Of a DNA stretch of 25,029 nucleotides, positions 15,850 to 24,730 are shown in pieces (within the stretch, counting starts at the first letter, position 1; each line of letters begins with the position of its first letter). Under the pieces are notes generated by a model that saw only the letters and a program-made list of their open reading frames with translations, was not told the DNA's origin and searched no databases. The DNA is from CAYJFX01 sp964370315 (GTDB lineage Bacteria > Spirochaetota > Spirochaetia > Treponematales > Treponemataceae): positions 1 through 25,029 of the forward strand of contig CAYJIS010000027.1 in assembly GCA_964370315.1 (NCBI GenBank), written 5' to 3'. The position numbers and the translations under genes are program-made.

Positions 15850-16751
15850 CCATGCTCGTCTCTAAATACAATAATTTCGACCCCAAGCAGTACTAATTGA
15901 GACAATACATCACGGACAATGTTTACAGGAAAGTACACTTTGTTTTTAGTTGGTAAAATAAACTTATATTCAGGGATAAGTAAGTATTCAAGTCCCTTAG
16001 AACAGTCGGTAACAATAGTACTCTCACTTACCTGCTCAATTGTTTGAGATACTATCCCCGCTGCTTCTTGAAGTGATTGCAAAACAAATAAAAAAGGATA
16101 ATAGAGATTATCAATTGTCTCAACTTTAAAAATGAGTTCATTTTCATAATAAAACTCATAACCTAATAATTCTCCGAAATAGTTATGATGTATCGATAAT
16201 CCATTAGATTTCTTGGCTGAGTAAAATCTCTTAATTTTAATTTCTCCTTCAAACATATATGAACATGTTGATAGTTCTTTGTCAAAATTTGAGTTAGAAA
16301 GCTCCCCTAAAAAATCTGAAATACGTAGCGTGCCGTTTTTTGCTTCTAAAAACTCTGGAGAAAACAGTCCCCAATACCCATTTAAGCATATAGCAAATTG
16401 CAATTTATACTTACATTTGTCTGATAATGCAGCATTTTTTTTGATAAATGTATTTGAAAGTGTACACGTATTTTTTTTTGACACCTTAGAAGCCATACAA
16501 ATTTTTGACATATGCCCAATTACTATATGCTCATCTTCAATAACATCAAGGAGCGAAAAAATTTCATTATTATCTTGATTTGAATTTCTATATGCATCAA
16601 GTGATTTAAGTATCATTAAAAACTCATCTGCATAGATTTTAGATTTTAAACCTTCTACAGTAGGCAGAGCTAGTATTGAATCACCTGAGTGTTGTTCATA
16701 CCCATTAAAATTTACGTCTGTAGTTAATCTGTAGGTTTCATTCATTTTCAT
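15810..16751 (-). CDS. Hypothetical protein
   Basis: The 313-residue protein has no signal peptide or membrane segment and is probably cytoplasmic. GGAG lies 5 nt before ATG 16751, so expression is credible. I recognise no domain. The sequence is a mix of alpha and beta: an N-terminal helix region (KIYADEFLMILKSLDAYRNS), a central beta-rich part (AICLNGYWGLFSPEFLEAKNGTLRISDFL; HNYFGELLGYEFYYENELIFKVE), and a C-terminal part (EYKFILPTKNKVYFPVNIVRDVLSQLVLLGVEIIVFRDEHGYTF). Six cysteines are scattered without a metal-site spacing. It lies 184 bp downstream of a membrane LuxR-type regulator gene on the same strand. Phased repeats between the two make it a candidate target of that regulator. Confidence 0.75.
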   Translation of the reverse strand: MKMNETYRLTTDVNFNGYEQHSGDSILALPTVEGLKSKIYADEFLMILKSLDAYRNSNQDNNEIFSLLDVIEDEHIVIGHMSKICMASKVSKKNTCTLSNTFIKKNAALSDKCKYKLQFAICLNGYWGLFSPEFLEAKNGTLRISDFLGELSNSNFDKELSTCSYMFEGEIKIKRFYSAKKSNGLSIHHNYFGELLGYEFYYENELIFKVETIDNLYYPFLFVLQSLQEAAGIVSQTIEQVSESTIVTDCSKGLEYLLIPEYKFILPTKNKVYFPVNIVRDVLSQLVLLGVEIIVFRDEHGYTFNNFSSLFWK

Positions 16752-16890
16752 TTTCTCTCCTCAATAAAACAAATATTAGCAAAGTAAAATTATTTTGGAC
16801 AGAACTTTTTTAATTAAAACCCTCATGCATATAAAAAAAATTATGAAGATAATAAATTCTATATGTGCTTTTTCTATTTGTCAACGAATT

Positions 16891-16928
16891 ATAACCATAA
16901 ATAACTAAAAATAACCAGTTATAACCAT
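16891..16928. repeat. Four direct repeats of ATAAC(C/T)A with 10-bp period
   Basis: ATAACCA at 16891, ATAACTA at 16901, ATAACCA at 16911 and ATAACCA at 16921 recur at exactly one helical turn (TGGTTAT on the minus strand). A weaker copy, TCAACGA, lies at 16881. They sit just after the LuxR-type gene and about 140-180 bp upstream of the hypothetical gene, both read on the minus strand. This looks like an operator for cooperative binding; it could bind the neighbouring regulator. Confidence 0.7.
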
Positions 16929-16935
16929 CATTATT

Positions 16936-17664
16936 TTATATTGGAAATATTAATAAATTGTTTTTTTGTAATTCAAGCAAATCTTTTTTACACGTTATAC
17001 CAATTTTTTGATATACATGTACCATTGCTTGCTTAATACTACTTTCACTTTTATTTAACTCTTTTCCAATTGTTTGGTAGGTTTTAAATTGTAATACACT
17101 TTGTAATAAAAGTATCTCTTCTTCGGTTAAACATCCCAGATCAACTTTAATATCGTTAATATGAATGAGCTTGTTATTCTTAAAAGATATTTTCTCGTTA
17201 TAATTCAATGCAACGAATAACACACCACCAACTAATAAGAAAATAAACTCGATAATAGATATAACTAAACTTTCAATACCCATTCGATATTGAAAGCTTA
17301 GCATAATAAAAGGAAGAATGAAAACGAGCATTAAAATAAATCTATTATTAAATAGTGAAGTTTTTTTATGGGAAAAAACACAGCCTAAAGCATATATCAA
17401 AAAACCACTTAGGGATTCACCTTCAAATAACCAAAGCAATCCCCAAAAATAGCACAAAAGAATATATAGTAGAAATTTCGTTGGAAAAATTATAAGTATA
17501 AATGAAATGCATGCAGAAAGAATATAAAATATACTATTATCAAACAATACATTATTATAATCAATTTTCGATGTATATGGATTAAATGCAAAAAAAACTA
17601 TAATCCATAAAAATGTAATTAGTGTTGCTGCTAGTCGCCAAAAAACTAATTCTCTCTTCCCCAT
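16936..17664 (-). CDS. Membrane-anchored LuxR-type HTH transcriptional regulator
   Basis: The 242-residue protein has five or six predicted membrane helices (about residues 10-28, 44-61, 64-80, 85-97, 110-125 and 130-153). A cytoplasmic C-terminal LuxR/GerE-type helix-turn-helix follows (about 176-235): LTEEEILLLQSVLQFKTYQTIGKELNKSESSIKQAMVHVYQKIGI. The pattern T-EE-ILL...IGKEL--SE-SIK--M---Y-KIGI is typical of the family. It probably senses a membrane or external signal and binds DNA from the membrane. AAAGGA lies 6 nt before the ATG. The gene is divergent from the addBA-like operon and precedes the hypothetical gene, with phased repeats in between. Confidence 0.85.
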   Translation of the reverse strand: MGKRELVFWRLAATLITFLWIIVFFAFNPYTSKIDYNNVLFDNSIFYILSACISFILIIFPTKFLLYILLCYFWGLLWLFEGESLSGFLIYALGCVFSHKKTSLFNNRFILMLVFILPFIMLSFQYRMGIESLVISIIEFIFLLVGGVLFVALNYNEKISFKNNKLIHINDIKVDLGCLTEEEILLLQSVLQFKTYQTIGKELNKSESSIKQAMVHVYQKIGITCKKDLLELQKNNLLIFPI

Positions 17665-17895
17665 AAATTTTCCTTTTAAAGCTGCTACACGTACATATGA
17701 TACCTATAATCTTCGTCGTAATTTATATGTTTCATAGTAACACAATGCATTTTATAAAGAAATTATAATTATATACACTGTACAATCAGAAAAATCATTT
17801 ACTTATAATAGCATGTTACCGTATAAACGTCAAGTGTACAAAATCAAATATGTATACAAATATATTATTATATTTTTTAAGACAAAACAAATTCT
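17665..17895. other. Divergent intergenic region, A+T-rich
   Basis: This lies between the LuxR-type gene and the addB-like promoter. It contains a TGTACA motif twice (near 17779 and 17835) and several TATAAT-like strings, but I see no convincing second promoter, terminator or RNA. An in-frame ATG at 17850 belongs to an unlikely N-terminal extension of the next gene. Confidence 0.4.
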
Positions 17896-17924
17896 TTGAC
17901 ATAGCAACTGTATTATGTTACACT
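17896..17924 (+). promoter_or_regulatory. Promoter of the addB-addA-like operon
   Basis: TTGACA (17896-17901), a 17-bp spacer and TACACT (17919-17924), ending 6 nt before ATG 17931. No ribosome binding site is present, so the operon mRNA may be leaderless. Confidence 0.65.
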
Positions 17925-17930
17925 AATAAC

Positions 17931-20768
17931 ATGAATGCCGTCATAAACGCCATTAAAACAAACATTGCTAATCCAAATACAATTTTTGTGTTTCCAACAA
18001 ATATCTCTGCAACTACTTGGTCTGAATATATATTAGATCAAAATATAACTCAGGCAGTTGCACTTGAACGTTTTATAGCATGGGATAGTTTTAAGTCGGA
18101 GTGTATTCGGTCGAATCATCAAACAAAGAATTCTATTCCTTCGATGCTTAGAAAGTTTTTTGCACTAAGTGTTATACAAAAAAACAAGGAAAAAAAACTA
18201 TTTCATTCACTTATCAATCCTGACTTTATAGAAACATCTTCTTCTTTTTCTGACTGGATATCTACACTTTTACCACAATTAGCATCATGGTACGAAAAAA
18301 GAAAAAAATCGGATGAGTGTGATAATGAAGATAAAGATTTATTAATCTTAAAAAATGAATATGAAACTTTTTTAGAAGAGAATAAACTATTTGAGCCAGC
18401 ATGGGAAAAGCCTCCATTTTATGATAATGGTAAAAGATATATTGTAATCTATCCGGAAATTTTTCAAGATTATTTGGAATATAAAACTATTCTAGAACAA
18501 GCGACTTCAATAGAATTAATCCATATCGATGAAAATAATACAGAAACTGAGGTATTACAATATACAAATACGAGAAGCGAATTAAAAGATGCAGCATTAT
18601 TTATACGAGATTTATGTAATAAAAATTCTTTAACCTGGAGTGACATCGCCGTAAGCATTAATGACCTAGAAAACATTGAAGCATATATAAAGCAAGAGTT
18701 TTCATTATATAATATTCCCTACCGTTTTCGAAGTGGAAAAAAATTAGCAGAGTATGCAGGCGGAAGATTATTTTCGTTAATTCAAAGCTGTTACTTTGAA
18801 AAATTCTCTTTTGACTCAGTGAAAAACCTCGTTCTTAATCCTGTATTCCCATGGAAAGATAGTATTGTAGCAGAGCAATTGATAGATTTTGGTGTAAATA
18901 ATAATTGCCTATGCACATATGATAACTTAGATGTTTGGGAACTTGCATTTAATAAAGCACCAAAAGAGCATAGAGCTTTTGAGTTTTATAAAAAACTAAA
19001 AAAATCAATAACTAATATTGCCACTGCAACAAATTTTAGTTATTTAAAAATGCATTATTTTGTATTTCGCGACGACTTTTTTAATGTAGCAGAAATTAGC
19101 GAAGAAACAAATAGAATTGTTAGTAGATCTATTTCTGAGTTAACAAACATTATAGATTTAGAAAATAGCTATCCAAAAATTACAGCATGTAATGACCCTC
19201 TTTCATTTTTTATAGAGCAATTAAAATCAATTGAATATGTTGTTCAAGCGAAGGAGAACGGTGTAAATATTTTTTCATATAAACTGGCTTCCACGGCCCC
19301 CTATAAGCAACATATAATTTTAGATGCATCTCAAAATGCTTTAACAGTTACAAACCAAACATTGTCATTTTTAAGAGAAGAAAAAAGAAAAGCTCTAAAT
19401 ATAAAAGATGAAAATACGTCAGCTTTATTTATTAAACTTTATAAGCTACACAGCGAAAATAGTGTTCGTTTTTCATATAGTCAAAATAGTTTTTCTGGTT
19501 TTGAAATTCCTTACAATAGTTTAATACCGAAAGAAATATTTACGAATGTTGAATTAAATACTAAAGACAACACAACTACTTCAAAGATGATTGATGCGTA
19601 TTATCAGGAAAAACAATTATTCTTAGAAAATACAACAAAAATAGCAAATCTCCATTCTCTACAACATGAAGGTTTCTTTAATTGGAAAAAAATAGTTAGC
19701 GATTCTAATCCCGAAGCGTTTTTACAAAACTTAAAAACCATCATAGAAATAAAAGCAAAGAAAAATGAAAGGCTACAAGTATCAGCAACGGCCCTAAACA
19801 AATTCTACGAATGTCCAATTAAATGGTTGTTGTCAGATGTTCTCGATATAAAAGATTTTACACGTGAAAGCACCTTATTAGATACTGTATTAATAGGCAC
19901 ATTTTATCACGAAGTAATTAAAAGAGTACTATTAAAACTAAAGGAAGAAAAACGTCCCTTATCGATTGAAAAAGATAACACGCTCCCTGCAGATATTAAT
20001 GAGTTTATAGAGTTTACTACAAAAGATGTTGTACATTCATTTCCAGACTCTTGTGATATACGAGGCTTAAGTAACTTAACTGTTGAAGTCTTTAAGGCAC
20101 AAATAGATATATATATAAAAAACTTAGTTAGTTTTTTTACAGAATTTTCACTATGGTTTCAAGGCAGTTTCATTAGTGAAACAGAAAAAACAGTATGCGT
20201 TTCGATGCAAAACTATGATATCGTAGGGAAAATTGACTGTGTTCTCGATTTTCCGGGTAATGAATTTATTGAACAAGGTAAATACATATTAGACTTTAAG
20301 ACGGTGAAACTACCATCCAGGCACAAATGTATAAAAGAGGATAATCGTGACCTAAAAAACTTTCAACTTCCTCTCTATATATACTTATACGAACAGAGTG
20401 TTTTTAATGGAAAACCAGCAGTGCAAGGTTGTGCTTTTATGAGTATACATCATAAAAAGATTTTGCCACTGCTTGGAACACTAAAAATTGATGGTAAACA
20501 GGAAAATCCTAGAATAAAAAAAGATAAATTGCAAAGGATTGGAGAAAATGAATATGGGTGTACGTTCGAAACAACCCTAGAGGCAACACAGACTGCAATA
20601 ACTGAGTTTACTAGTGCAATACTAGATACTAATCTAAGTTTATTTACAAATCAAAAACTTTGGGGGAAATTCCCTAGCGGAGAAAGTGTTTCATTTGAAA
20701 CATGTTTATCATGTAATTTTAATAAAATATGTAGACTAACGTATATAATTTCGGGGGTAAAACATTGA
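17931..20768 (+). CDS. addB: AddB/RexB-like PD-(D/E)XK nuclease
   Basis: The 945-residue protein (from ATG 17931) is the probable second subunit of an AddAB/RexAB-type enzyme that resects DNA ends for recombination repair. The C-terminal nuclease has the PD-(D/E)XK pattern: Asp in GKIDCVLDF (about residue 767) and DFKTVK (about 787), then FQLPLYIYLYE. A cysteine in FYECPIKWLL (about 626) and the C-terminal CLSCNFNKIC (C-X2-C-X5-C, about 924-933) match the four-cysteine iron-sulfur staple of AddB. The N-terminus (NTIFVFPTNISATTWSEYIL) lacks a Walker A motif, so the helicase-like part is presumably inactive, as in RexB. Residues 1-27 of the longer frame from 17850 overlap the promoter and are discarded. 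The end overlaps the next start by 4 nt. Confidence 0.85.
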   Translation: MNAVINAIKTNIANPNTIFVFPTNISATTWSEYILDQNITQAVALERFIAWDSFKSECIRSNHQTKNSIPSMLRKFFALSVIQKNKEKKLFHSLINPDFIETSSSFSDWISTLLPQLASWYEKRKKSDECDNEDKDLLILKNEYETFLEENKLFEPAWEKPPFYDNGKRYIVIYPEIFQDYLEYKTILEQATSIELIHIDENNTETEVLQYTNTRSELKDAALFIRDLCNKNSLTWSDIAVSINDLENIEAYIKQEFSLYNIPYRFRSGKKLAEYAGGRLFSLIQSCYFEKFSFDSVKNLVLNPVFPWKDSIVAEQLIDFGVNNNCLCTYDNLDVWELAFNKAPKEHRAFEFYKKLKKSITNIATATNFSYLKMHYFVFRDDFFNVAEISEETNRIVSRSISELTNIIDLENSYPKITACNDPLSFFIEQLKSIEYVVQAKENGVNIFSYKLASTAPYKQHIILDASQNALTVTNQTLSFLREEKRKALNIKDENTSALFIKLYKLHSENSVRFSYSQNSFSGFEIPYNSLIPKEIFTNVELNTKDNTTTSKMIDAYYQEKQLFLENTTKIANLHSLQHEGFFNWKKIVSDSNPEAFLQNLKTIIEIKAKKNERLQVSATALNKFYECPIKWLLSDVLDIKDFTRESTLLDTVLIGTFYHEVIKRVLLKLKEEKRPLSIEKDNTLPADINEFIEFTTKDVVHSFPDSCDIRGLSNLTVEVFKAQIDIYIKNLVSFFTEFSLWFQGSFISETEKTVCVSMQNYDIVGKIDCVLDFPGNEFIEQGKYILDFKTVKLPSRHKCIKEDNRDLKNFQLPLYIYLYEQSVFNGKPAVQGCAFMSIHHKKILPLLGTLKIDGKQENPRIKKDKLQRIGENEYGCTFETTLEATQTAITEFTSAILDTNLSLFTNQKLWGKFPSGESVSFETCLSCNFNKICRLTYIISGVKH

Positions 20769-23700
20769 ATATTCACCCACTTATAAGAAGCAGTCTTAAT
20801 AGCGAACAACAAAAAGCTGCAATACAAATGAAAAACTGTGTTGTTGCGGCAGGAGCTGGCTCTGGTAAAACACGAGTTTTAGCCTATAGATTTGCTCACT
20901 TGATTATAGAACATGGTTTTGATGTTGATACAATTCTTACCTTAACCTTTACAAAAAAAGCTACAGCCCAAATGTATGAAAGAATTTACACCACCCTTTT
21001 AGAAATTGCTTCATCTACTGATTCGAGCGATATACATAAAAAAAGGGCTAATATCGCAATTGAAAATTTTCATACTTCACGCATACAAACGTTAGATTCC
21101 TATTGCTCAAGTATTGTTAAAGGTTCTTCTCGGCTCTATGGAATTAAGCCAGATTTTTCAATTGATAATGAAAGCGTATTGGATTATAGCAAAAAACTTG
21201 CACTAAAATACATGTTAGAATACAGAAATGTACCAGCCCTACAAGAGCTTCTAGGAATGGACAAATTTGAAAACATGATACATTCTCTTTTCGTAAATCC
21301 GATATTGTACACTTCATCTATTACATGTGAAATAGATTTTTTTGGTCAAATTGATACTCAAATAGAGATAATCTTACACGAATGGACAAAAATAACAACG
21401 GCACTCTTTTCCTTAAAAGATATCTTCATAGAAAGTAATCCAGAGCTGTTAAAAACATTTACTATCATTGATGACACTTTTTTAGATTCTAGTGCATTAC
21501 AAGCGTATATAACTCAAATTAGGATGAATGATACATTGCAAGAACAAAAAAAAGAAATTATTGTCGTAATAAAAAAATCATTAATTCCTTTTCTTAATGC
21601 TATCTTTTTTTTATCAAAATTACATAAAGGAAAAAAAGAGCATAAGTCAATCAAAGAAGAAATAGATTTATTAAAGGAATCATATTCAACACTTGCTTCC
21701 ATATATAACTATATAGTATTTTTACCGCAAACACTTTCTTTGTTACCTATTTTACAAAGCTATCAAACTGAACTTACGGAATGGAAAAGAGCGTCGGGAA
21801 ATCTTACCTTTTTAGATGTTTCATCCCTTGCCTTTACCATACTTAAAGATAATCCAGAAATTCGTAAAAGTGAAAAATTAAAAATAAATGCAATTATGAT
21901 AGATGAGTTTCAAGATAATAATGCTATTCAAAAGGACTTACTTTATTTATTAGCTGAGAACATAGACAGAAATGATTTATCAATACCAACTACAAACGAG
22001 CTTTGTCCAGAAAAATTATTTTTTGTCGGAGATGAAAAGCAATCTATATATAAGTTTAGAGGAGCAGATGTAAGTGTATTTAGAGAACTTAAAAGCGACC
22101 TTTCGCAAACATTGAATTTAAGTACTAATTATCGATCTAGTCCACAACTAATTGCTAGTTTTAATTCTCTTTTTGGAGGTTTTGAATACAAAGGAGCACA
22201 ACCAAGTTTTGATCAAACTTTATCTGTTTTAAAAAAAGAAAATGCCCCTTCAATTTTTTTACAAGAGTATCAATTGCCGGAAAACTATAGTTTCCCTTTA
22301 TTTGAAGCTGAATATTCTTGCGTATATGCAAATACGCCAAAAAGCACTGAAAACATTGATACACAACGAATACATATATGTTTACTTAACAATACAAAAG
22401 AGAACAAAAATGATGGTGATGGCGAAAGTGACGAAGAATCCTTAATAGAAGCCGAAAATTTAGCAATTTATACTGCACAGCGAATTGCATCACTTTGCAA
22501 AGAAGGTCATAAACCACAAGATATTGCCATATTATTTCGCTCTTATTCAAAACAATACTTATACGAAAAACATCTCAGAAGACTTGGAGTGCCATATATT
22601 GCTGAAAATATTGCAAACTTCTTTGGTGATGCGCCTGTCAATGATATCTTATCATTGCTGAGATTAATTGTTTATCCTAATGACACTTTGTCTTTTTTAA
22701 CCGTTTTATGCTCTCCCTTTGTTAAATTAAACCATCAAGAGGCTTTAAATTGCATTTTACAATCAAAAATTTCGAAAGATAATGATATACTATTCACGCA
22801 TGAAGTTGCGCAAAACTTAGAAGGTGCTGCAAAGGAAAAATTTATTGGTGCCCTTTATCGATATGAAAACTTACGAAAAAAAGCACATTCTGCAAGTTGC
22901 TGTGAAATTGTAAAGGACTTATGGTATAACGAGGGGTACCGTTATGAAACAATGTGGAATAAAGATGTTTCACTATTCTCTGAACTATATGATTTTCTCT
23001 TTGACTTTGCTAGAAAAACGGACAGCGATGGAAACAACCTTTCGTATTTTGTAGACACATTATATGATTTAGAAAAAAATGAAGACCGGCTCGAAAACAT
23101 GAATATACCATTAGAAAGAGCTGGAGCAGTTACACTGATGAGCATACATAAAAGTAAAGGCTTAGAATTTCCAATTGTATTTATTACTGGCATTTCTTCA
23201 AGCGGCAAAAATCAAATAAACACAGAAAAAATCTATATTGATACAATTTGTGGCCCATCTTTTAATTTTTCTCTTTCTGGTGAAATTCCAGATAGTAATA
23301 ATAACTATTTTTTTGCACAATCAAAAAATAATGAAAAACAAATGAATGAAGCAGAACTTCGACGGCTATTATATGTAGCCATGACTCGAGCAGAAAAAGA
23401 ACTGTATATAATAGGATCTTATTCCATCTCCAGTGAGGTTCAAAAGAGTTTAGGAAAAGATACCAGCGATATACATGATAACAAAAGCACTGAGAAGTCC
23501 TTGTTTGATATTTTGAATACAATTTTTACTACAAAAGTTACTGATAAAAAAAAGAATAAAAATACTAGCCAAGTACAATTTGATTACTGCATTCAAAATG
23601 ACACCCTTTTTGCCTTTTTACTTCCGACAATCATTCAATATAATTCAAACAACGCTCCTTTTACACTTGAACAGATAGAAAAAACAACTCGAGAAGATTT

Positions 23701-24445
23701 ATTATTATTAGATAACGCGAGAAAAAAAGAATCCCTAAAAGAGGTACAATCACGAGTACTTCCAATTTATAATACTGCAACTCTGATACATACACCTATA
23801 ATTGAAAGCCCATATAAAAGTCCTTCACATCTTGTTCATACAAATATACCAGATCATATAAAAAATGATAATTATGACAACGGTGAAAATGCAATAAAGG
23901 AACTAGATGATATAATAGTATTATATAATGAAAACCAATTTACCTATTCACATTTCGGAACTCTATGCCATGCATACGCTGAGAGCTTGTTTACAAAAAA
24001 AGCTCCAAAAATTCCAAATGAAATTCAAAGCAATCTAAAAATACATGAAGTATCAATTATTTGTGATATTGCTCAACAAATGATTGATACGTTTAGTAAG
24101 TCCTACTACGGCAAAGAAGCACTAGATTCAAAGTGGAAAAGAACAGAACATGATTTCAAACTTAAAGTTACTAATAATAACAAACGAGTCTTTATAAATG
24201 GACAAATTGACCTCTTATATGAACGCAATGATGGAAGTTTGGTAATTGTAGATTATAAAACTGATTCAGTTGAAAATCCTACAATACATTATACTCAAAT
24301 TGCTGCATATAGCAAAGCTGTTAGTACGATATATGCAAGGGAAAACACACAAATTGTTTGCATACTGTATTATCTTAGAAGTGGTAATGCTGTAGATGTA
24401 AGCAAAGAGATAAATGATATCGATATTAAAAGTATAGTTTTTTAA
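20765..24445 (+). CDS. addA: AddA-type helicase-nuclease (UvrD superfamily)
   Basis: The 1226-residue protein matches AddA in length and order of motifs. Motif I/Walker A is AAGAGSGKT (residues 28-36), motif II IMIDEFQD (about 376-383), motif III VGDEKQSIYKFRGAD (about 420-434), motif IV LSTNYRSSPQLI, motif V TLMSIHKSKGLEF (about 790-802) and motif VI YVAMTRAEKEL (about 870-880). The C-terminal RecB-type nuclease shows GQIDLLYE (about 1145) and VIVDYKTD (about 1160) followed by YTQIAAYSKAV. It unwinds and degrades double-strand ends. Translation starts at TTG 20765 inside the addB stop (TTGA), with GGGGGT 6 nt upstream, so the two subunits are translationally coupled. Confidence 0.93.
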   Translation: MNIHPLIRSSLNSEQQKAAIQMKNCVVAAGAGSGKTRVLAYRFAHLIIEHGFDVDTILTLTFTKKATAQMYERIYTTLLEIASSTDSSDIHKKRANIAIENFHTSRIQTLDSYCSSIVKGSSRLYGIKPDFSIDNESVLDYSKKLALKYMLEYRNVPALQELLGMDKFENMIHSLFVNPILYTSSITCEIDFFGQIDTQIEIILHEWTKITTALFSLKDIFIESNPELLKTFTIIDDTFLDSSALQAYITQIRMNDTLQEQKKEIIVVIKKSLIPFLNAIFFLSKLHKGKKEHKSIKEEIDLLKESYSTLASIYNYIVFLPQTLSLLPILQSYQTELTEWKRASGNLTFLDVSSLAFTILKDNPEIRKSEKLKINAIMIDEFQDNNAIQKDLLYLLAENIDRNDLSIPTTNELCPEKLFFVGDEKQSIYKFRGADVSVFRELKSDLSQTLNLSTNYRSSPQLIASFNSLFGGFEYKGAQPSFDQTLSVLKKENAPSIFLQEYQLPENYSFPLFEAEYSCVYANTPKSTENIDTQRIHICLLNNTKENKNDGDGESDEESLIEAENLAIYTAQRIASLCKEGHKPQDIAILFRSYSKQYLYEKHLRRLGVPYIAENIANFFGDAPVNDILSLLRLIVYPNDTLSFLTVLCSPFVKLNHQEALNCILQSKISKDNDILFTHEVAQNLEGAAKEKFIGALYRYENLRKKAHSASCCEIVKDLWYNEGYRYETMWNKDVSLFSELYDFLFDFARKTDSDGNNLSYFVDTLYDLEKNEDRLENMNIPLERAGAVTLMSIHKSKGLEFPIVFITGISSSGKNQINTEKIYIDTICGPSFNFSLSGEIPDSNNNYFFAQSKNNEKQMNEAELRRLLYVAMTRAEKELYIIGSYSISSEVQKSLGKDTSDIHDNKSTEKSLFDILNTIFTTKVTDKKKNKNTSQVQFDYCIQNDTLFAFLLPTIIQYNSNNAPFTLEQIEKTTREDLLLLDNARKKESLKEVQSRVLPIYNTATLIHTPIIESPYKSPSHLVHTNIPDHIKNDNYDNGENAIKELDDIIVLYNENQFTYSHFGTLCHAYAESLFTKKAPKIPNEIQSNLKIHEVSIICDIAQQMIDTFSKSYYGKEALDSKWKRTEHDFKLKVTNNNKRVFINGQIDLLYERNDGSLVIVDYKTDSVENPTIHYTQIAAYSKAVSTIYARENTQIVCILYYLRSGNAVDVSKEINDIDIKSIVF

Positions 24446-24455
24446 AATAAGTATT

Positions 24456-24483
24456 GATGATTTTTTATGGCAATCATCTTTTT
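24456..24483 (+). terminator. Terminator after addA
   Basis: A 7-bp stem GATGATT (24456-24462) and AATCATC (24472-24478) with a 9-nt loop, followed by TTTTT, 10 nt after the addA stop. Confidence 0.75.
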
Positions 24484-24540
24484 AAGATATTATAAAACCA
24501 ACATACAATATAAACTGTGAGCGTAGAAATTCAAAGAAAA

Positions 24541-24609
24541 ACAGGGGTTTGTAATCACCAATCATGTTTCTTACGTAGAGCACAAGACCAATATTATAAA
24601 TTCCCCTGT
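24541..24609. other. Large hairpin, possible small RNA or terminator structure
   Basis: ACAGGGG plus TTTGTAAT (24541-24555) pairs with ATTATAAA, a TT bulge, and CCCCTGT (24593-24609). That gives 15 bp including one G-U, closing a 37-nt interior. On the minus strand the stem is followed by TTTTCTTT, so an RNA ending here is possible. A CATTGTAT/ATACAATG repeat (24625-24648) lies just beside it. I recognise no known RNA family. Confidence 0.4.
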
Positions 24610-24676
24610 AATCTTTACATCAATCATTGTATTTTTTATCATACAATGAGGTAACTAAGTATAAAATAAAAAAATA

Positions 24677-24720
24677 AGTTAGATTTTAATATTAAAATAT
24701 ATAGCTAGCAAAATCTAACT
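24677..24720 (-). terminator. Terminator after the ACR3 gene
   Basis: A perfect 11-bp stem AGTTAGATTTT (24677-24687) with AAAATCTAACT (24710-24720). On the minus strand it is followed by TATTTTTTATTTTAT, about 10 nt after the gene's stop. Confidence 0.8.
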
Positions 24721-24730
24721 ATATATTACT

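Noticed and set aside
16891..16928. CRISPR-like array or minisatellite
   Set aside because: The period is 10 bp with no spacers, and only the first seven bases of each unit are conserved; an operator fits better.
17850..17930. 27-residue N-terminal extension of the AddB-like protein
   Set aside because: It would read through a TTGACA-17-TACACT promoter, and it has no ribosome binding site of its own.
24541..24609. Known RNA (6S, SRP RNA, or a common riboswitch)
   Set aside because: I compared it by memory with conserved motifs of these families and found none; only the hairpin itself is supported.
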